A DNA stretch of 64,000 bases, taken from positions 1,178,001 to 1,242,000 of the forward strand of contig NZ_VFPH01000003.1 in NCBI RefSeq assembly GCF_006717045.1. The letters run 5' to 3'. The notes under the pieces are model-generated. The model did no database searches. It was not told where the DNA came from and was given only the letters and a program-made list of their open reading frames with translations. Source of the DNA: Pseudonocardia cypriaca. Lineage in GTDB: Bacteria; Actinomycetota; Actinomycetes; Mycobacteriales; Pseudonocardiaceae. The translations under genes were made by a program, and so were the position numbers. The first letter of the stretch is position 1, and each line of letters opens with the position of its first letter. Of the stretch, positions 34,159-42,743 are shown in pieces.

Positions 34159-34982
34159 GCACCGTGGTCGAGGGGCCCGGCGCGACCCGTCCCGCGTCGC
34201 GCGTCCGCACCCGCAGGTCGGCCGGCTCGCTGTCGCCCAGCACGAGGTGGGCGCTACGGCTGACGTCCGTGGTCGCTATCGCGGTGGCGTGGGAGCTCTA
34301 CGGAAGCGCGATCAACCCGATCCTGCTGTCCTCCCCGACCGCGATCATCGCCGCCGCCTTCGACATGGTCGCGGACGGCACCCTGCCCAAGGCGATGGGG
34401 GAGAGCTTCGTCGTACTGGGCGTCGGCTCGCTGATCGGCGTCACGGCCGGGCTCGTGATCGGGCTGGCCGCCGGCCGCAACCAGGTCTTCGCCACGCTGA
34501 TCGAGCTGCCGCTCAACGCCCTCTACGCCACCCCCACCGTGGCGCTGATCCCCGTGATCGTGGTCTGGTTCGGGTTCGGGCCCACCGCCAAGACGGTCGT
34601 GGTGATCCTCTTCGTGCTCTTCCCCGTGCTGATCAACACGATGCGCGGGGTGCAGGAGGTCGACCGCGAGCTCGTCGAGGTGGCGCGCTCGTTCTGCTCG
34701 GGTGAGCGTCGCATGTGGTTCGACCTCATCCTGCCGTCGGCGCTGCCGTACGTCGTCACGGGCCTCCGGCTCGCGATCGGGCGCGCGCTGATCGGCATCA
34801 TCGTCGCCGAGTTCTTCACGGCGTTCTCCGGGCTCGGCTACCTGATCGTCACCAACGCCAACAGCTTCCAGACCGACCGCACGTTCGTGCCCATCCTCGT
34901 GATCGCGGCGCTCGGGGTGATCCTCACCGGGCTCCTCGAGCTGGTCGAGCGTCGCGTCGTCCGCTGGTCGGCGAGAGACTGA
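34155..34982 (+). CDS. NitT/TauT-family ABC transporter permease
   Basis: Inner-membrane permease of 275 residues with about six transmembrane segments. The BPD-type coupling loop for ATPase contact is EVARSFCSGERRMWFDLILPSALP-like, starting near residue 175 (EAA region). ATG 34155 overlaps the ATPase stop by 4 bp. The N-terminal 30 residues are cytoplasmic and basic. It partners the lipoprotein 9 bp downstream. Confidence 0.92.
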   Translation: MSTVVEGPGATRPASRVRTRRSAGSLSPSTRWALRLTSVVAIAVAWELYGSAINPILLSSPTAIIAAAFDMVADGTLPKAMGESFVVLGVGSLIGVTAGLVIGLAAGRNQVFATLIELPLNALYATPTVALIPVIVVWFGFGPTAKTVVVILFVLFPVLINTMRGVQEVDRELVEVARSFCSGERRMWFDLILPSALPYVVTGLRLAIGRALIGIIVAEFFTAFSGLGYLIVTNANSFQTDRTFVPILVIAALGVILTGLLELVERRVVRWSARD

Positions 34983-34991
34983 GGGGAATCC

Positions 34992-36032
34992 ATGTCGTCA
35001 CGACCGCGCAGGCTGCTCGCCGTCGCTCTCGTCGCGCTGTCCGCGCTCACCGCCGGGTGCGGGACGCTGGGCCAGGAGGCCGAGGCGGCCGCCAGCGGGC
35101 GTCCCATCCTCCGGATCGGCCTGCCGACCGGCGTCACGAGCTTCGCCAACGCCGACATCCTCGTCGCCCAGCAGAAGGGCTTCCTCTCCGACTACGGCGT
35201 CGCGGCCGAGATCCAGAACTTCCGCTCGGGAGTCTCGGTGGTGCAGGCCGTCGCCGAGGGGCAGCTCGACGTCGGGGCGTCCAGCATCGAGCCGGTGGTG
35301 AACGCCGTGGCGGGCGGTGGTGACGTCGTCATCATCGGGTCCTTCAGCGACCGGCTGGCGGTCTCCGCCGTCACGCCGAAGGACGTCTTCACCCCGTCCG
35401 ACCTGCGCGGACGCCCGCTCGGGGTGCAGGAGGTCGGTGCGTTCCGCGAGGTCATGACCAGGCTCGTGCTCCAGCAGGGCGGTCTCACGCCCAACGACGT
35501 GCAGTACGTGCCCGTGGACGCGCAGTCCTACACGGCGGCCCTCGTGGACGGCCGCATCCAGTCGGCCATCCTGCAGACCGAGCAAGCGGTCGCCGCCGCC
35601 CACTCGTACGGCAACCTGCACGTCCTCGCGAACCTCGCCGACATCGTGCCGAACTACCACTACGGCACGTTCTTCGTGTCGCGCTCCTGGCTGGAGGCCA
35701 ACCGGGAGACGGCCTCGCGGCTGCTCACCGCCCTCACCAAGGCCCACCGGTTCATGTACAGCAACAAGGACGAGACGGTGCGCATAGTCGCCGACGCCAC
35801 CGGCTTCGACGACTCGATCATCGCCGAGTCCTACGACATCCTGCTCACGCAGCGGCAGGTCTTCCCCCTGAACACCGGCCTCGACCCCGACCGGATCCGC
35901 AGCACGGTCGAGTCGATGGGGCAGCTGGGGATCCTCAAGGGTGACCCACCGCCGGTCGACCGGCTCATCGACACGGGGCCCGCGACCGACGCCATCAAGC
36001 AGCTCGGCGAGCGCGCCGGGGCCCGGCGCTGA
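34992..36032 (+). CDS. NMT1/SsuA-like substrate-binding lipoprotein
   Basis: Extracellular binding protein of 346 residues. It starts with a lipoprotein signal (RRLLAVALVALSALTAGC; lipidated Cys near 23), then an NMT1/THI5-like two-lobed domain with LRIGLPTGVTSF, GQLDVGASS, DLRGRPLGVQEVGAF and NYHYGTFFVS. The family binds nitrate, sulfonates, taurine, pyrimidine precursors or aromatic acids. The exact ligand cannot be read from sequence. It completes the three-gene importer. Confidence 0.9.
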   Translation: MSSRPRRLLAVALVALSALTAGCGTLGQEAEAAASGRPILRIGLPTGVTSFANADILVAQQKGFLSDYGVAAEIQNFRSGVSVVQAVAEGQLDVGASSIEPVVNAVAGGGDVVIIGSFSDRLAVSAVTPKDVFTPSDLRGRPLGVQEVGAFREVMTRLVLQQGGLTPNDVQYVPVDAQSYTAALVDGRIQSAILQTEQAVAAAHSYGNLHVLANLADIVPNYHYGTFFVSRSWLEANRETASRLLTALTKAHRFMYSNKDETVRIVADATGFDDSIIAESYDILLTQRQVFPLNTGLDPDRIRSTVESMGQLGILKGDPPPVDRLIDTGPATDAIKQLGERAGARR

Positions 36033-36140
36033 GGCGCGGCTACCCGAACCCCACCGAGACGGCCGTGATCCCGTTGCTGTAGTCCGCTTGTGGAACGCCG
36101 TTCCCGTCACGGCAGCCTGGTAGGAGCTACCGTCGGCCCC

Positions 36141-36545
36141 GTGACGGGCCCACCGGCGACTCCGCTCGCCCGGCACCTGCTGCGGGTGCGGGACCTCATG
36201 GACCGCGCCTTCGCGGGGCCGCTCGACGTGCCTGCGCTCGCCCGTAGCGCCCACGTGTCCGAGGACCATTTCAGCCGGTCGTTCAAGGCCGCCTTCGGCG
36301 AGACCCCCCACCGCTACCTCCTGCGCAGGCGGATGGAGCGGGCGAAGGCGCTCCTGCGCGCGGGCGAGCTGTCCGTCACCGAGGTCTGCCTCGCCGTCGG
36401 CTTCACCAGCCTCGGGTCGTTCAGCACCCAGTTCCGCCGGTTCGTCGGCGAGAGCCCCACCTCCTACCGCAGCCGCGCGGGCCACGAGGAGCTCGCGGCC
36501 ATCCCCTCCTGCCTGGTCCGCCGGTACACCCGCCCGGCAGGTTGA
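36141..36545 (+). CDS. AraC-family regulator, DNA-binding domain only
   Basis: Protein of 134 residues consisting of one AraC double HTH with a short tail. Segments are LDVPALARSAHVSEDHFSRSF, FGETPHRYLLRRRMERAKALL and VTEVCLAVGFTSLGSFSTQF. The usual ligand domain is missing, as in other short AraC proteins. GTG 36141 was chosen; an upstream in-frame start at 36090 would add 17 atypical residues. It precedes a hydrolase-VOC pair on the same strand and may activate it. Confidence 0.85.
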   Translation: MTGPPATPLARHLLRVRDLMDRAFAGPLDVPALARSAHVSEDHFSRSFKAAFGETPHRYLLRRRMERAKALLRAGELSVTEVCLAVGFTSLGSFSTQFRRFVGESPTSYRSRAGHEELAAIPSCLVRRYTRPAG

Positions 36546-36594
36546 GCGGTTTTCGAGAAGCAGCGGCTGCGGTCGCGCTCGTAGCGTCCCCGCC

Positions 36595-37389
36595 ATGGAG
36601 ACAGTGACCTCGGCAGACGGAACGACCATCGCCTTCGACCAGATCGGTGCGGGGCCGCCGCTGGTGCTCGTGGCGGGAGCCTCGTGCGACCGCGCCGTCG
36701 ACGCCCGCATCGCGCAGGGCCTCGCCGCCCACTTCACCGTGCTGAACTACGACCGTCGCGGCCGCGGAGACAGCACCGACACCCTCCCGTACGCCGTCGA
36801 GCGCGAGATCGAGGACCTGGAGGTCCTGCTCGCCGCGGCGGGCGGCTCGCCGGTGGTGGTCGGCCTCTCGTCGGGCGCGGTGCTCGCGGCGCACGCCGCG
36901 GCCGCCGGGCTGCCGGTCGGGCACCTCGTGATGTGGGAGCCGCCCTTCCGGCTCGACGCCGCCGCCCGGCGCGCCGCGCGCGAGTACGCAGAACGGACGA
37001 CCGCGCTGCTGGCAGAAGGGCGCCGCGGCGACGCGCTGGAGCTGTTCATGACCGTGGTCGGCCTCCCAGCCGATGCGATCGCCGGTATGCGGCGGTCGCC
37101 GTACTGGGAGCTGGGTGAGCGGCTCGCGCCCACACTCGCCTACGACGCCGCCGTGACGGGCGACGGGAGCATCCCCGCCGAGCGCTTCGCCGCGATCACC
37201 GCCCCCACCGCCGTCTTCACCGGGGGTGCGAGCCCGGACTGGTTCCGCGCCGCCGGCAAGGCAGCAGCAGGCGAGATCCCCGGCGCGACCTACGGCGAGC
37301 TGCCCGGCCAGACCCACGACGTCGCGCCGGACGCGCTCGCATCGGCGGTGCACGACTTCGTCGGCGCGCCCTACGCTCGACAGCCGTGA
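36595..37389 (+). CDS. Alpha/beta hydrolase
   Basis: Serine hydrolase of 264 residues with the alpha/beta fold. The nucleophile elbow GLSSGA (Ser near 94), the strand DRRGRGDS and the terminal histidine in GQTHDVAP form the expected catalytic set. Substrate unknown; esters of small metabolites are typical. Its TGA overlaps the GTG of the VOC gene (GTGA), so they are co-expressed. The AraC gene lies 50 bp upstream. Confidence 0.88.
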   Translation: METVTSADGTTIAFDQIGAGPPLVLVAGASCDRAVDARIAQGLAAHFTVLNYDRRGRGDSTDTLPYAVEREIEDLEVLLAAAGGSPVVVGLSSGAVLAAHAAAAGLPVGHLVMWEPPFRLDAAARRAAREYAERTTALLAEGRRGDALELFMTVVGLPADAIAGMRRSPYWELGERLAPTLAYDAAVTGDGSIPAERFAAITAPTAVFTGGASPDWFRAAGKAAAGEIPGATYGELPGQTHDVAPDALASAVHDFVGAPYARQP

Positions 37390-37820
37390 TCACGGGGTTC
37401 GCGCTCGTCTGCCTGAACGTACTGGACCTCGACGAGGCCAAGCGCTTCTACGTGGACGTGCTCGGCTTCGAGGTCGGCATCGACAGCGAGATGGACGGCT
37501 TCCGCTGGTTGACCGTGCACCCGCCCGGTCGGCCCGGCACGCCGATGATGCTCGTCGTGCCGGAGCCGCCCGTGGTCGAGGAGCCGATCGCCGGGCAGCT
37601 GCGCAGCCTGGTCGCCCGCGGCTACCTGGGGCTCGGTGCCCTCGAGACGGACGACTGCCGGGCGACGTACGAGGAGCTGAAGGCGCGGGGCGTCGAGTTC
37701 ATCGAGGAGCCGGAGGAGCGGTTCTACGGGATCGACGCCGCGTTCCGCGACCCGTTCGGCAACCACTGGCGGCTGACGCAACCGAGAACGCTCGACGAGA
37801 TCCGCACGACTGCTACGTAA
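37386..37820 (+). CDS. VOC-family (glyoxalase/bleomycin resistance) protein
   Basis: Metal-type VOC protein of 144 residues with two beta-alpha-beta-beta-beta modules. The N-terminal strand FALVCLNVLDLDEAKRFY and C-terminal AAFRDPFGNHWRL are characteristic. The ligand cannot be assigned. GTG 37386 overlaps the hydrolase stop. Its own stop TAA lies inside the inverted repeat that precedes the CMD gene. Confidence 0.88.
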   Translation: MITGFALVCLNVLDLDEAKRFYVDVLGFEVGIDSEMDGFRWLTVHPPGRPGTPMMLVVPEPPVVEEPIAGQLRSLVARGYLGLGALETDDCRATYEELKARGVEFIEEPEERFYGIDAAFRDPFGNHWRLTQPRTLDEIRTTAT

Positions 37821-37829
37821 TCAGTAGCG
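37812..37829. promoter_or_regulatory. Inverted repeat GCTACG-N6-GTAGCG before CMD gene
   Basis: The 18-bp site GCTACGTAATCAGTAGCG ends 8 bp before the CMD start (37837) and agrees at 14 of 18 positions with the site before the HxlR gene at 38391. A shared operator, probably for the HxlR protein, is inferred. Confidence 0.45.
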
Positions 37830-37836
37830 TCGAGGG

Positions 37837-38391
37837 ATGGAGCCGCGAATCGCGCCGGTGCACCCTCCCTACGACGAGGACGTCGAGCGGCTGCTCGGCA
37901 AGCTGATGCCGCCGGGCTCCCCGCTCGATCCGCTGCTGCTGTTCCGCGTGCTCGCGGTCCACCGCGACCTGGCCGACCGGATGCGGCCGATGGCGTCCGG
38001 GCTGCTCAACAAGGGGCTGCTGCCGGCGAGGGACCGCGAGGTGCTCATCGAGCGCACCACGGCGCGAGCGGGCGCCGAGTACGAATGGGGCGTGCACGCG
38101 GTGGTCTTCGGCCCGTCGGTCGGTCTCGACGAGGCCACCCTGGCGGCGCTGGCGACCGCCCCTGCCGATGCCCCGGTCTTCGACCCGCGCACGCGCCTGC
38201 TGGTCACGGCCGCCGACGAGCTCTCCGACGGCCGGCTGACCGACGGGACGTGGCAGGAGCTCGCTGCGATCTTCGAACCCGCCCAGCTGATCGAGCTGAT
38301 CATCCTCTGCGGCTGGTACCGGACGCTGTCCACGGTGATCACCTCGGTGCAGCTGCCGCTCGAGCCGTGGGCCCCGCGGTTCCCGGACTAG
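37837..38391 (+). CDS. Carboxymuconolactone decarboxylase family protein
   Basis: All-helical AhpD/CMD-like protein of 184 residues. The core reads LLNKGLLPARDREVLIERTTA followed by EYEWGVHAVVFG. The peroxidase Cys-x-x-Cys of AhpD is absent, so alkylhydroperoxidase activity is unlikely; glutamate and histidine remain as in the decarboxylase-like group. ATG 37837 follows AGGG. Inverted repeats bound it on both sides and an HxlR regulator gene follows. Confidence 0.85.
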   Translation: MEPRIAPVHPPYDEDVERLLGKLMPPGSPLDPLLLFRVLAVHRDLADRMRPMASGLLNKGLLPARDREVLIERTTARAGAEYEWGVHAVVFGPSVGLDEATLAALATAPADAPVFDPRTRLLVTAADELSDGRLTDGTWQELAAIFEPAQLIELIILCGWYRTLSTVITSVQLPLEPWAPRFPD

Positions 38392-38408
38392 CTACGGAGT
38401 TCGTAGCG
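38391..38408. promoter_or_regulatory. Inverted repeat GCTACG-N5-CGTAGC before HxlR gene
   Basis: The site GCTACGGAGTTCGTAGCG overlaps the CMD stop codon and lies about 29 bp before the HxlR start. The 6-bp arms are perfect. It matches the site at 37812, supporting autoregulation by HxlR. Confidence 0.45.
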
Positions 38409-38436
38409 GATCAGGCCCTCCGGCGACAATGGGCCC

Positions 38437-38790
38437 GTGAACGACCCCACGGCACCCCTCCCCGGCTCGCCGGTCCGCGGATCGCGGTCCGGCCGCCCGA
38501 TCATGGCGGCCTTCGACCTGCTGGGCCGGCGGTGGGCGTTGCGCATCCTCTGGGAGCTGCGGGACGGGGCGGTCGGCTTCCGGGCGCTGCAGGAGCGGTG
38601 CGACGGCCTGTCCCCGACCGTGCTGAACACGCGCCTCGGCGAGCTGCGCGCCGCCGGCCTCGTCGAGCAGGACGAGAACCGGGCCCACCGCCTGACGGCG
38701 CTCGGTGAGGACCTCGGCGATGCGATCGCGCCGTTGCGTTCGTGGGCGGTGCGGTGGGCGGAGGTTGTGGAACGTGGTTCTGGCAGCTGA
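38437..38790 (+). CDS. HxlR-family winged-helix regulator
   Basis: Winged-helix regulator of 117 residues. The HxlR signature LLGRRWALRILWELRDGAVGFRAL-like region (near 28-50) is followed by LSPTVLNTRLGELRAAGLV and RAHRLTALGEDL. HxlR proteins respond to aldehydes, quinones or redox signals. GTG 38437 is the start. The shared inverted repeats suggest it controls itself and the CMD gene. Confidence 0.88.
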   Translation: MNDPTAPLPGSPVRGSRSGRPIMAAFDLLGRRWALRILWELRDGAVGFRALQERCDGLSPTVLNTRLGELRAAGLVEQDENRAHRLTALGEDLGDAIAPLRSWAVRWAEVVERGSGS

Positions 38791-38835
38791 GACGTGCTGC
38801 ATCGGCGTGTTGAAGATCGTTATGGAGCCTGTTGC

Positions 38836-38854
38836 TGTAACTTGATGGTGTAAC
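38836..38854. promoter_or_regulatory. Direct repeat TGTAAC before TetR gene
   Basis: TGTAAC at 38836-38841 and 38849-38854, 13 bp apart, in the AT-richer leader of the TetR gene at 38878. Candidate operator or promoter element. Confidence 0.3.
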
Positions 38855-38877
38855 GCCATTCCAGCAAGGGGTTCCAG

Positions 38878-39519
38878 TTGTCGACTCGTACACGCGCCGC
38901 TCGCGCGGAACGCGCCCAGGCCACCCGGCAGCGGGTGGTGGCAGCCGCGACACCGATGTTCGTACGCGACGGGTACGTGGAGACGACGATGGCGGGCATC
39001 GCCCGCGCGGCAGGCGTGGCGGTGCAGACGCTCTACCTGTCCTTCGGCAGCAAAGCAGCGGTCCTGGAGGCCGCGCTGGCCGTCGCGACCGACGACCAGC
39101 CGAACGAGTGGCTCCCGGACGTGCGGGCCGAGGAGGCGGGTGCCTCGGCGCTACGGCGGTACGTCGAGCAGGCGGGGGCGCAGGTCGAGCGCCGATTCCC
39201 GCTCGACGCGGCACTGCGGGCCGCCGCGGCCGACCCCGAACCCGCCGAGCTGCTCGACCGCACCCGCCGCGCGGAGCTCGCCGTGCACGCCCAGGCGGTG
39301 GACGAGCTCGCGGAGAAGCCCGGTTTCACCACCGACATCTCGCTGCAGCGCGCCACGGAGATCGTCGCGACGGTGCTGTCGCACGAGACCTACGGCCTGC
39401 TGGTCGTCACCCAGGGCTGGCCGGCGCAGGACTGGGCGGACTGGGTCACCCACCACCTGATGGTCGACCTGTTCCCGTTCCCGCACCTCCCGGATTCACC
39501 AGCGGGCGGCCCGGGCTGA
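38878..39519 (+). CDS. TetR/AcrR family regulator
   Basis: Regulator of 213 residues. The HTH is ETTMAGIARAAGVAVQTLYL followed by SFGSKAAVLEAAL. The C-terminal half is helical and has no recognised ligand motif. The start is TTG 38878 with AAGGGG nearby; later in-frame starts would cut into the first helix. It lies 26 bp before ogt on the same strand. Confidence 0.87.
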   Translation: MSTRTRAARAERAQATRQRVVAAATPMFVRDGYVETTMAGIARAAGVAVQTLYLSFGSKAAVLEAALAVATDDQPNEWLPDVRAEEAGASALRRYVEQAGAQVERRFPLDAALRAAAADPEPAELLDRTRRAELAVHAQAVDELAEKPGFTTDISLQRATEIVATVLSHETYGLLVVTQGWPAQDWADWVTHHLMVDLFPFPHLPDSPAGGPG

Positions 39520-39545
39520 TCGAACCCGGCAGCGGGAGGCGCGAA

Positions 39546-40100
39546 ATGTCGGAGGGGCGCGCCACACTGGACGGCATGGCCATCGTCCGGTCCGTGGTCG
39601 AGGCGCCCGCACCAATCGGGGCCCTCACCATCGGCGTCACGCCAGCAGGGCTCGCGCTCGTCGCGTTCGGGCACCAACCCGAGGTGGTCGAACGGGCGGC
39701 CGACCGGCTGGGCGAGCCGCTGGTCGACGCCGAGGGCGGCGCCGCCGTGGCGCAGCTCGCGGAGTACCTGGCCGGTACGCGGCGGGAGTTCGACGTGCCG
39801 CTCGACTGGTCGCTCACCTCCGGGTCGCAGCGCGTCGTGCTGCAGACGCTGCACGACACCGTTGCGTACGGCGCCACCGTCACCTACGGGGAGCTCGCGG
39901 CGCGCAGCGGGCTCGGCAAGGCATACACGGCGGCGCGCGGCGTCGGGTCGATCATGGGCTCCAACCCGCTGCCGGTCGTGGTGCCCTGCCACCGGGTGCT
40001 CGGCTCCGACTCGCTCGGCGGCTTCGGCGGCGGCCGGGCCACCAAGGAATGGCTGCTCGCGCTCGAAGGCGTGCTCACGCCCGCGCTCGATTTCGGGTAG
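39546..40100 (+). CDS. ogt: Methylated-DNA--protein-cysteine methyltransferase
   Basis: Suicide repair protein of 184 residues that takes alkyl groups from O6-alkylguanine. The active site VVVPCHRVLGS (Cys near 139), the helix-turn-helix with GATVTYGELAARSGL and the arginine-bearing ARGVGSIMGSNPLP are intact. ATG 39546 has GGGAGG 7 bp upstream; a second in-frame ATG at 39576 lacks a good site. It overlaps nothing and a P450 gene follows 10 bp on. Confidence 0.92.
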   Translation: MSEGRATLDGMAIVRSVVEAPAPIGALTIGVTPAGLALVAFGHQPEVVERAADRLGEPLVDAEGGAAVAQLAEYLAGTRREFDVPLDWSLTSGSQRVVLQTLHDTVAYGATVTYGELAARSGLGKAYTAARGVGSIMGSNPLPVVVPCHRVLGSDSLGGFGGGRATKEWLLALEGVLTPALDFG

Positions 40101-40110
40101 GCACGACATC

Positions 40111-41343
40111 GTGACGGACGTCGACGTCTTCGACCCGCGCACGTTCGCGCGCGGGGTGCCCCACGACGCGCTCCGCCTGCTGCGCGACACCGACCCGGTG
40201 AGCTGGCAGGAGGAGCCCGAGATCGGGATCTGGCCGGCGGGCCCGGGCTTCTGGGCCATCACCCGCCACGACGACGTCAAGCACGTCCTACGCGCGCCCG
40301 AGGTCTTCTCCTCTGCGCTCGGCGCCACCCAGATCCGCGACCCCGACCCCGCCGACCTGCCGTTCCTGCGCCGGATGATCCTCAACATGGACCCGCCGGA
40401 GCAGGTGCGGCTGCGCCGGATCGTCACGGGCACGTTCACCCGCAGGCGCCTGGAGCTCTTCGCCGATGCCGTGCGGGGGCGGGCGGCCGCGCTGCTCGGC
40501 GCCGTGGCCGGGCGGGGAGCGTGCGACCTGCCGCGCGAGGTCACCGACGACTTCCCGCTGCAGAACCTCGCCGACCTGCTCGGCGTGCCCACGGCCGACC
40601 GGTCGCTGCTGCTCGAGTGGACCAACCGCGTGATCGGCTACCAGGACCCCGAGCACGCCCACGTCGTCACCGACGCCGAGGGCCGGCCGGTCAACCCGCG
40701 CTCGCCCGCGCAGCTCGCTAACATGTTCGGCTACGCCGAGGAACTGGCCGAGCGCAAGCGCGCCGAGCCGGCCGACGACCTCATGACCGCGCTCGTCCGG
40801 GCCGAGGTCGACGGCCAGCGGCTCACCGACGCCGAGCTGAAGATGTTCTTCTTCCTGTTGGTGATCGCCGGCAACGACACCGTCCGCAGCGCGCTGCCCG
40901 GCGGCGTGCTCACCCTCGTCCGCCACCCCGACGCCTACGGGCGGCTGCGCACCCGGCCCGAGCTCCTGCCGTCGGCGATCGAGGAGCTGCTGCGGGTGCA
41001 CCCGCCCGTGCTCACGTTCCGGCGCACCGCGGCGCGCGACGTCGAGCTGCGCGGCAAGCGGATCGCGGGTGGCGACAAGGTCGTCGTCTACCACGTGTCG
41101 GCCAACCACGACGAGCGCCGCTTCCCCGACCCGTTCCGCCTCGACCTCACCCGCGAGCCGAACGACCACCTGTCGTTCGGGCAGGGCCCGCACCTGTGCC
41201 TCGGGGCGGCGTTCGCCCGGCTGCAGATGCGCGAGTTCTTCACCGAGTTCCTGCGGTTGCCGCAGGTGGAGCTGGCCGGCGAGCCGCGCAGGCTCGTCTC
41301 GAACTTCATAAACGGGATCACGAGTCTCCCGCTGCGCTGGTAG
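40111..41343 (+). CDS. Cytochrome P450
   Basis: Soluble bacterial P450 of 410 residues. The I-helix oxygen-activation motif AGNDTVRS, the K-helix ExxR (ELLR), and the heme-ligand loop FGQGPHLCLGAAFARLQ (Cys near 356) are all present. The heme cysteine loop and general length match CYP124/CYP142-like sterol and lipid hydroxylases of actinomycetes, but that is only a resemblance. GTG 40111 is the start. No ferredoxin gene adjoins it. Confidence 0.92.
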   Translation: MTDVDVFDPRTFARGVPHDALRLLRDTDPVSWQEEPEIGIWPAGPGFWAITRHDDVKHVLRAPEVFSSALGATQIRDPDPADLPFLRRMILNMDPPEQVRLRRIVTGTFTRRRLELFADAVRGRAAALLGAVAGRGACDLPREVTDDFPLQNLADLLGVPTADRSLLLEWTNRVIGYQDPEHAHVVTDAEGRPVNPRSPAQLANMFGYAEELAERKRAEPADDLMTALVRAEVDGQRLTDAELKMFFFLLVIAGNDTVRSALPGGVLTLVRHPDAYGRLRTRPELLPSAIEELLRVHPPVLTFRRTAARDVELRGKRIAGGDKVVVYHVSANHDERRFPDPFRLDLTREPNDHLSFGQGPHLCLGAAFARLQMREFFTEFLRLPQVELAGEPRRLVSNFINGITSLPLRW

Positions 41344-41410
41344 CCGCCAACACGGCCCGATCTGTGGGAAAGTTGAGGAAAACACACACGCACTCACCAC
41401 GGCGGAGAAG

Positions 41411-41851
41411 ATGGCTACGAGAACGGTCGCCGGTGTCGACGGACGCATGTGGTCGGTGCGCCGCAACATCGAGTGGTCCCTACCGGCCACGGGCGACGAC
41501 TTCGAGCACGACGTCGACGGCGGGCGCGGTGCGGCAGTGCTCATCCTGTCGGCGCTCTTCGTGTTCTGGCTGATCATCATCGTCTGGCGGCCCGCGGGGG
41601 TGCACATCCCCTGGTTCCTGTACCTCGTCGCGTTCGCCGTCGTGGCCTTCTTCCCCATCCGGTGGTTCCTGCGCAGGCCGTGGACGATCGTGGCCGAGAC
41701 GGCGGGCGGCTACGACCTGCCTGCCGAGCGGTGGACCGGGCTCGTGCGCGGGGGGTCGAAGGCGAAGGAGGAGATCCGCATCATCGTTCGCCGCATCCGC
41801 ACCCAGGGCACACCGGGCCACGCCGACAGCCCCCTGCAACCGGTGAACTGA
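41411..41851 (+). CDS. Conserved hypothetical membrane protein upstream of Fpg/Nei
   Basis: Protein of 146 residues with two transmembrane helices (about residues 42-60 and 66-86), a short positive loop and a cytoplasmic C-terminal tail rich in Lys/Arg (KAKEEIRIIVRRIRTQ). ATG 41411 is the start. Its TGA overlaps the Fpg/Nei ATG (TGATG), so translation is coupled. I do not recognise the family; no catalytic motif is visible. Confidence 0.7.
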   Translation: MATRTVAGVDGRMWSVRRNIEWSLPATGDDFEHDVDGGRGAAVLILSALFVFWLIIIVWRPAGVHIPWFLYLVAFAVVAFFPIRWFLRRPWTIVAETAGGYDLPAERWTGLVRGGSKAKEEIRIIVRRIRTQGTPGHADSPLQPVN

Positions 41852-42726
41852 TGCCCGAGCTCCCCGAGGTCGAGGCGCTGGCCCACCACCTGCGCGAGCA
41901 CGCGATCTACCGGCCGGTCGCGCGCGTCGACGTGGCGGGCATGAGCGTCGTCAAGACGTTCGACCCGCCGGTGTCCGCGCTGGCCGGGCGGGTGGTCACC
42001 GGGGCGGCCCGGTACGGCAAGTTCCTGTCCGTCGACTTCGGCGACCGGCCGGAAGAGCCGCTGCACCTGATCACCCACCTGTCCCGGGCAGGCTGGCTGC
42101 GCTGGCACGACTCCGCCGCCGCGACGCCGCCGAAGCCCGGGCGGGGGCCGCTCGCCCTGCGGGTGCACCTCGACACCGTCGGCGGACCGGGGTTCGACCT
42201 CACCGAGCAGGGCACGCAGAAGCGCCTCGCCGTCTACCTCGTGGCCGACCCGCAGCAGGTGCCGGGCATCGCCCGGCTCGGCCCCGACGCGCTCGCCCTC
42301 ACCCGCGACGAGTTCGCCGCGCTGCTCGCCGGGCGCACGGAGCGGCTCAAGACCCTGATCGTGGAGCAGCAGGTGATCGCCGGCATCGGCAACGCCTACA
42401 GCGACGAGATCCTGCACACGGCCCGCCTCTCGCCGTACGCCACGGCCGGCCGGCTGACGGCCGAGCAGGTCGACGACCTCTACGCCGCCATGCGGTCGGT
42501 GCTCACCGACGCCGTCGAGCGGTCGGTCGGCCAGGGCGCCGCCGAGCTCAAGGGTGAGAAGCGCTCCGGGCTCCGGGTGCACGCCCGCACCGGGCTGCCG
42601 TGCCCGGTGTGCGGCGACACCGTTCGGGAGGTCTCTTTCGCGAGCAAGTCGTTCCAGTACTGTCCCGCCTGCCAGACCGGCGGCAAGCCACTCGCCGACC
42701 GGCGGCTGTCGCGCCTGGTGAGGTAG
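41851..42726 (+). CDS. Fpg/Nei-family DNA glycosylase
   Basis: Base-excision glycosylase/AP-lyase of 291 residues. It begins MPELPEVEALA, where the N-terminal Pro is the catalytic nucleophile and Glu the acid, and carries the helix-two-turn-helix IAGIGNAYSDEIL and a C-terminal zinc finger (CPVCGDTV ... CPACQ). It removes oxidised bases such as formamidopyrimidine. Sequence alone does not cleanly separate Fpg from Nei. ATG 41851 overlaps the upstream membrane-protein stop. Confidence 0.92.
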   Translation: MPELPEVEALAHHLREHAIYRPVARVDVAGMSVVKTFDPPVSALAGRVVTGAARYGKFLSVDFGDRPEEPLHLITHLSRAGWLRWHDSAAATPPKPGRGPLALRVHLDTVGGPGFDLTEQGTQKRLAVYLVADPQQVPGIARLGPDALALTRDEFAALLAGRTERLKTLIVEQQVIAGIGNAYSDEILHTARLSPYATAGRLTAEQVDDLYAAMRSVLTDAVERSVGQGAAELKGEKRSGLRVHARTGLPCPVCGDTVREVSFASKSFQYCPACQTGGKPLADRRLSRLVR

Positions 42727-42743
42727 GTAGGTGGGGGTGGAAC

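Noticed and set aside
33271..36032. ABC importer as a tungstate or molybdate transporter for the nearby Mo/W operon
   Set aside because: The binding protein has the NMT1/SsuA type, not the ModA/WtpA/TupA type, and the permease and ATPase are NitT/TauT-like.
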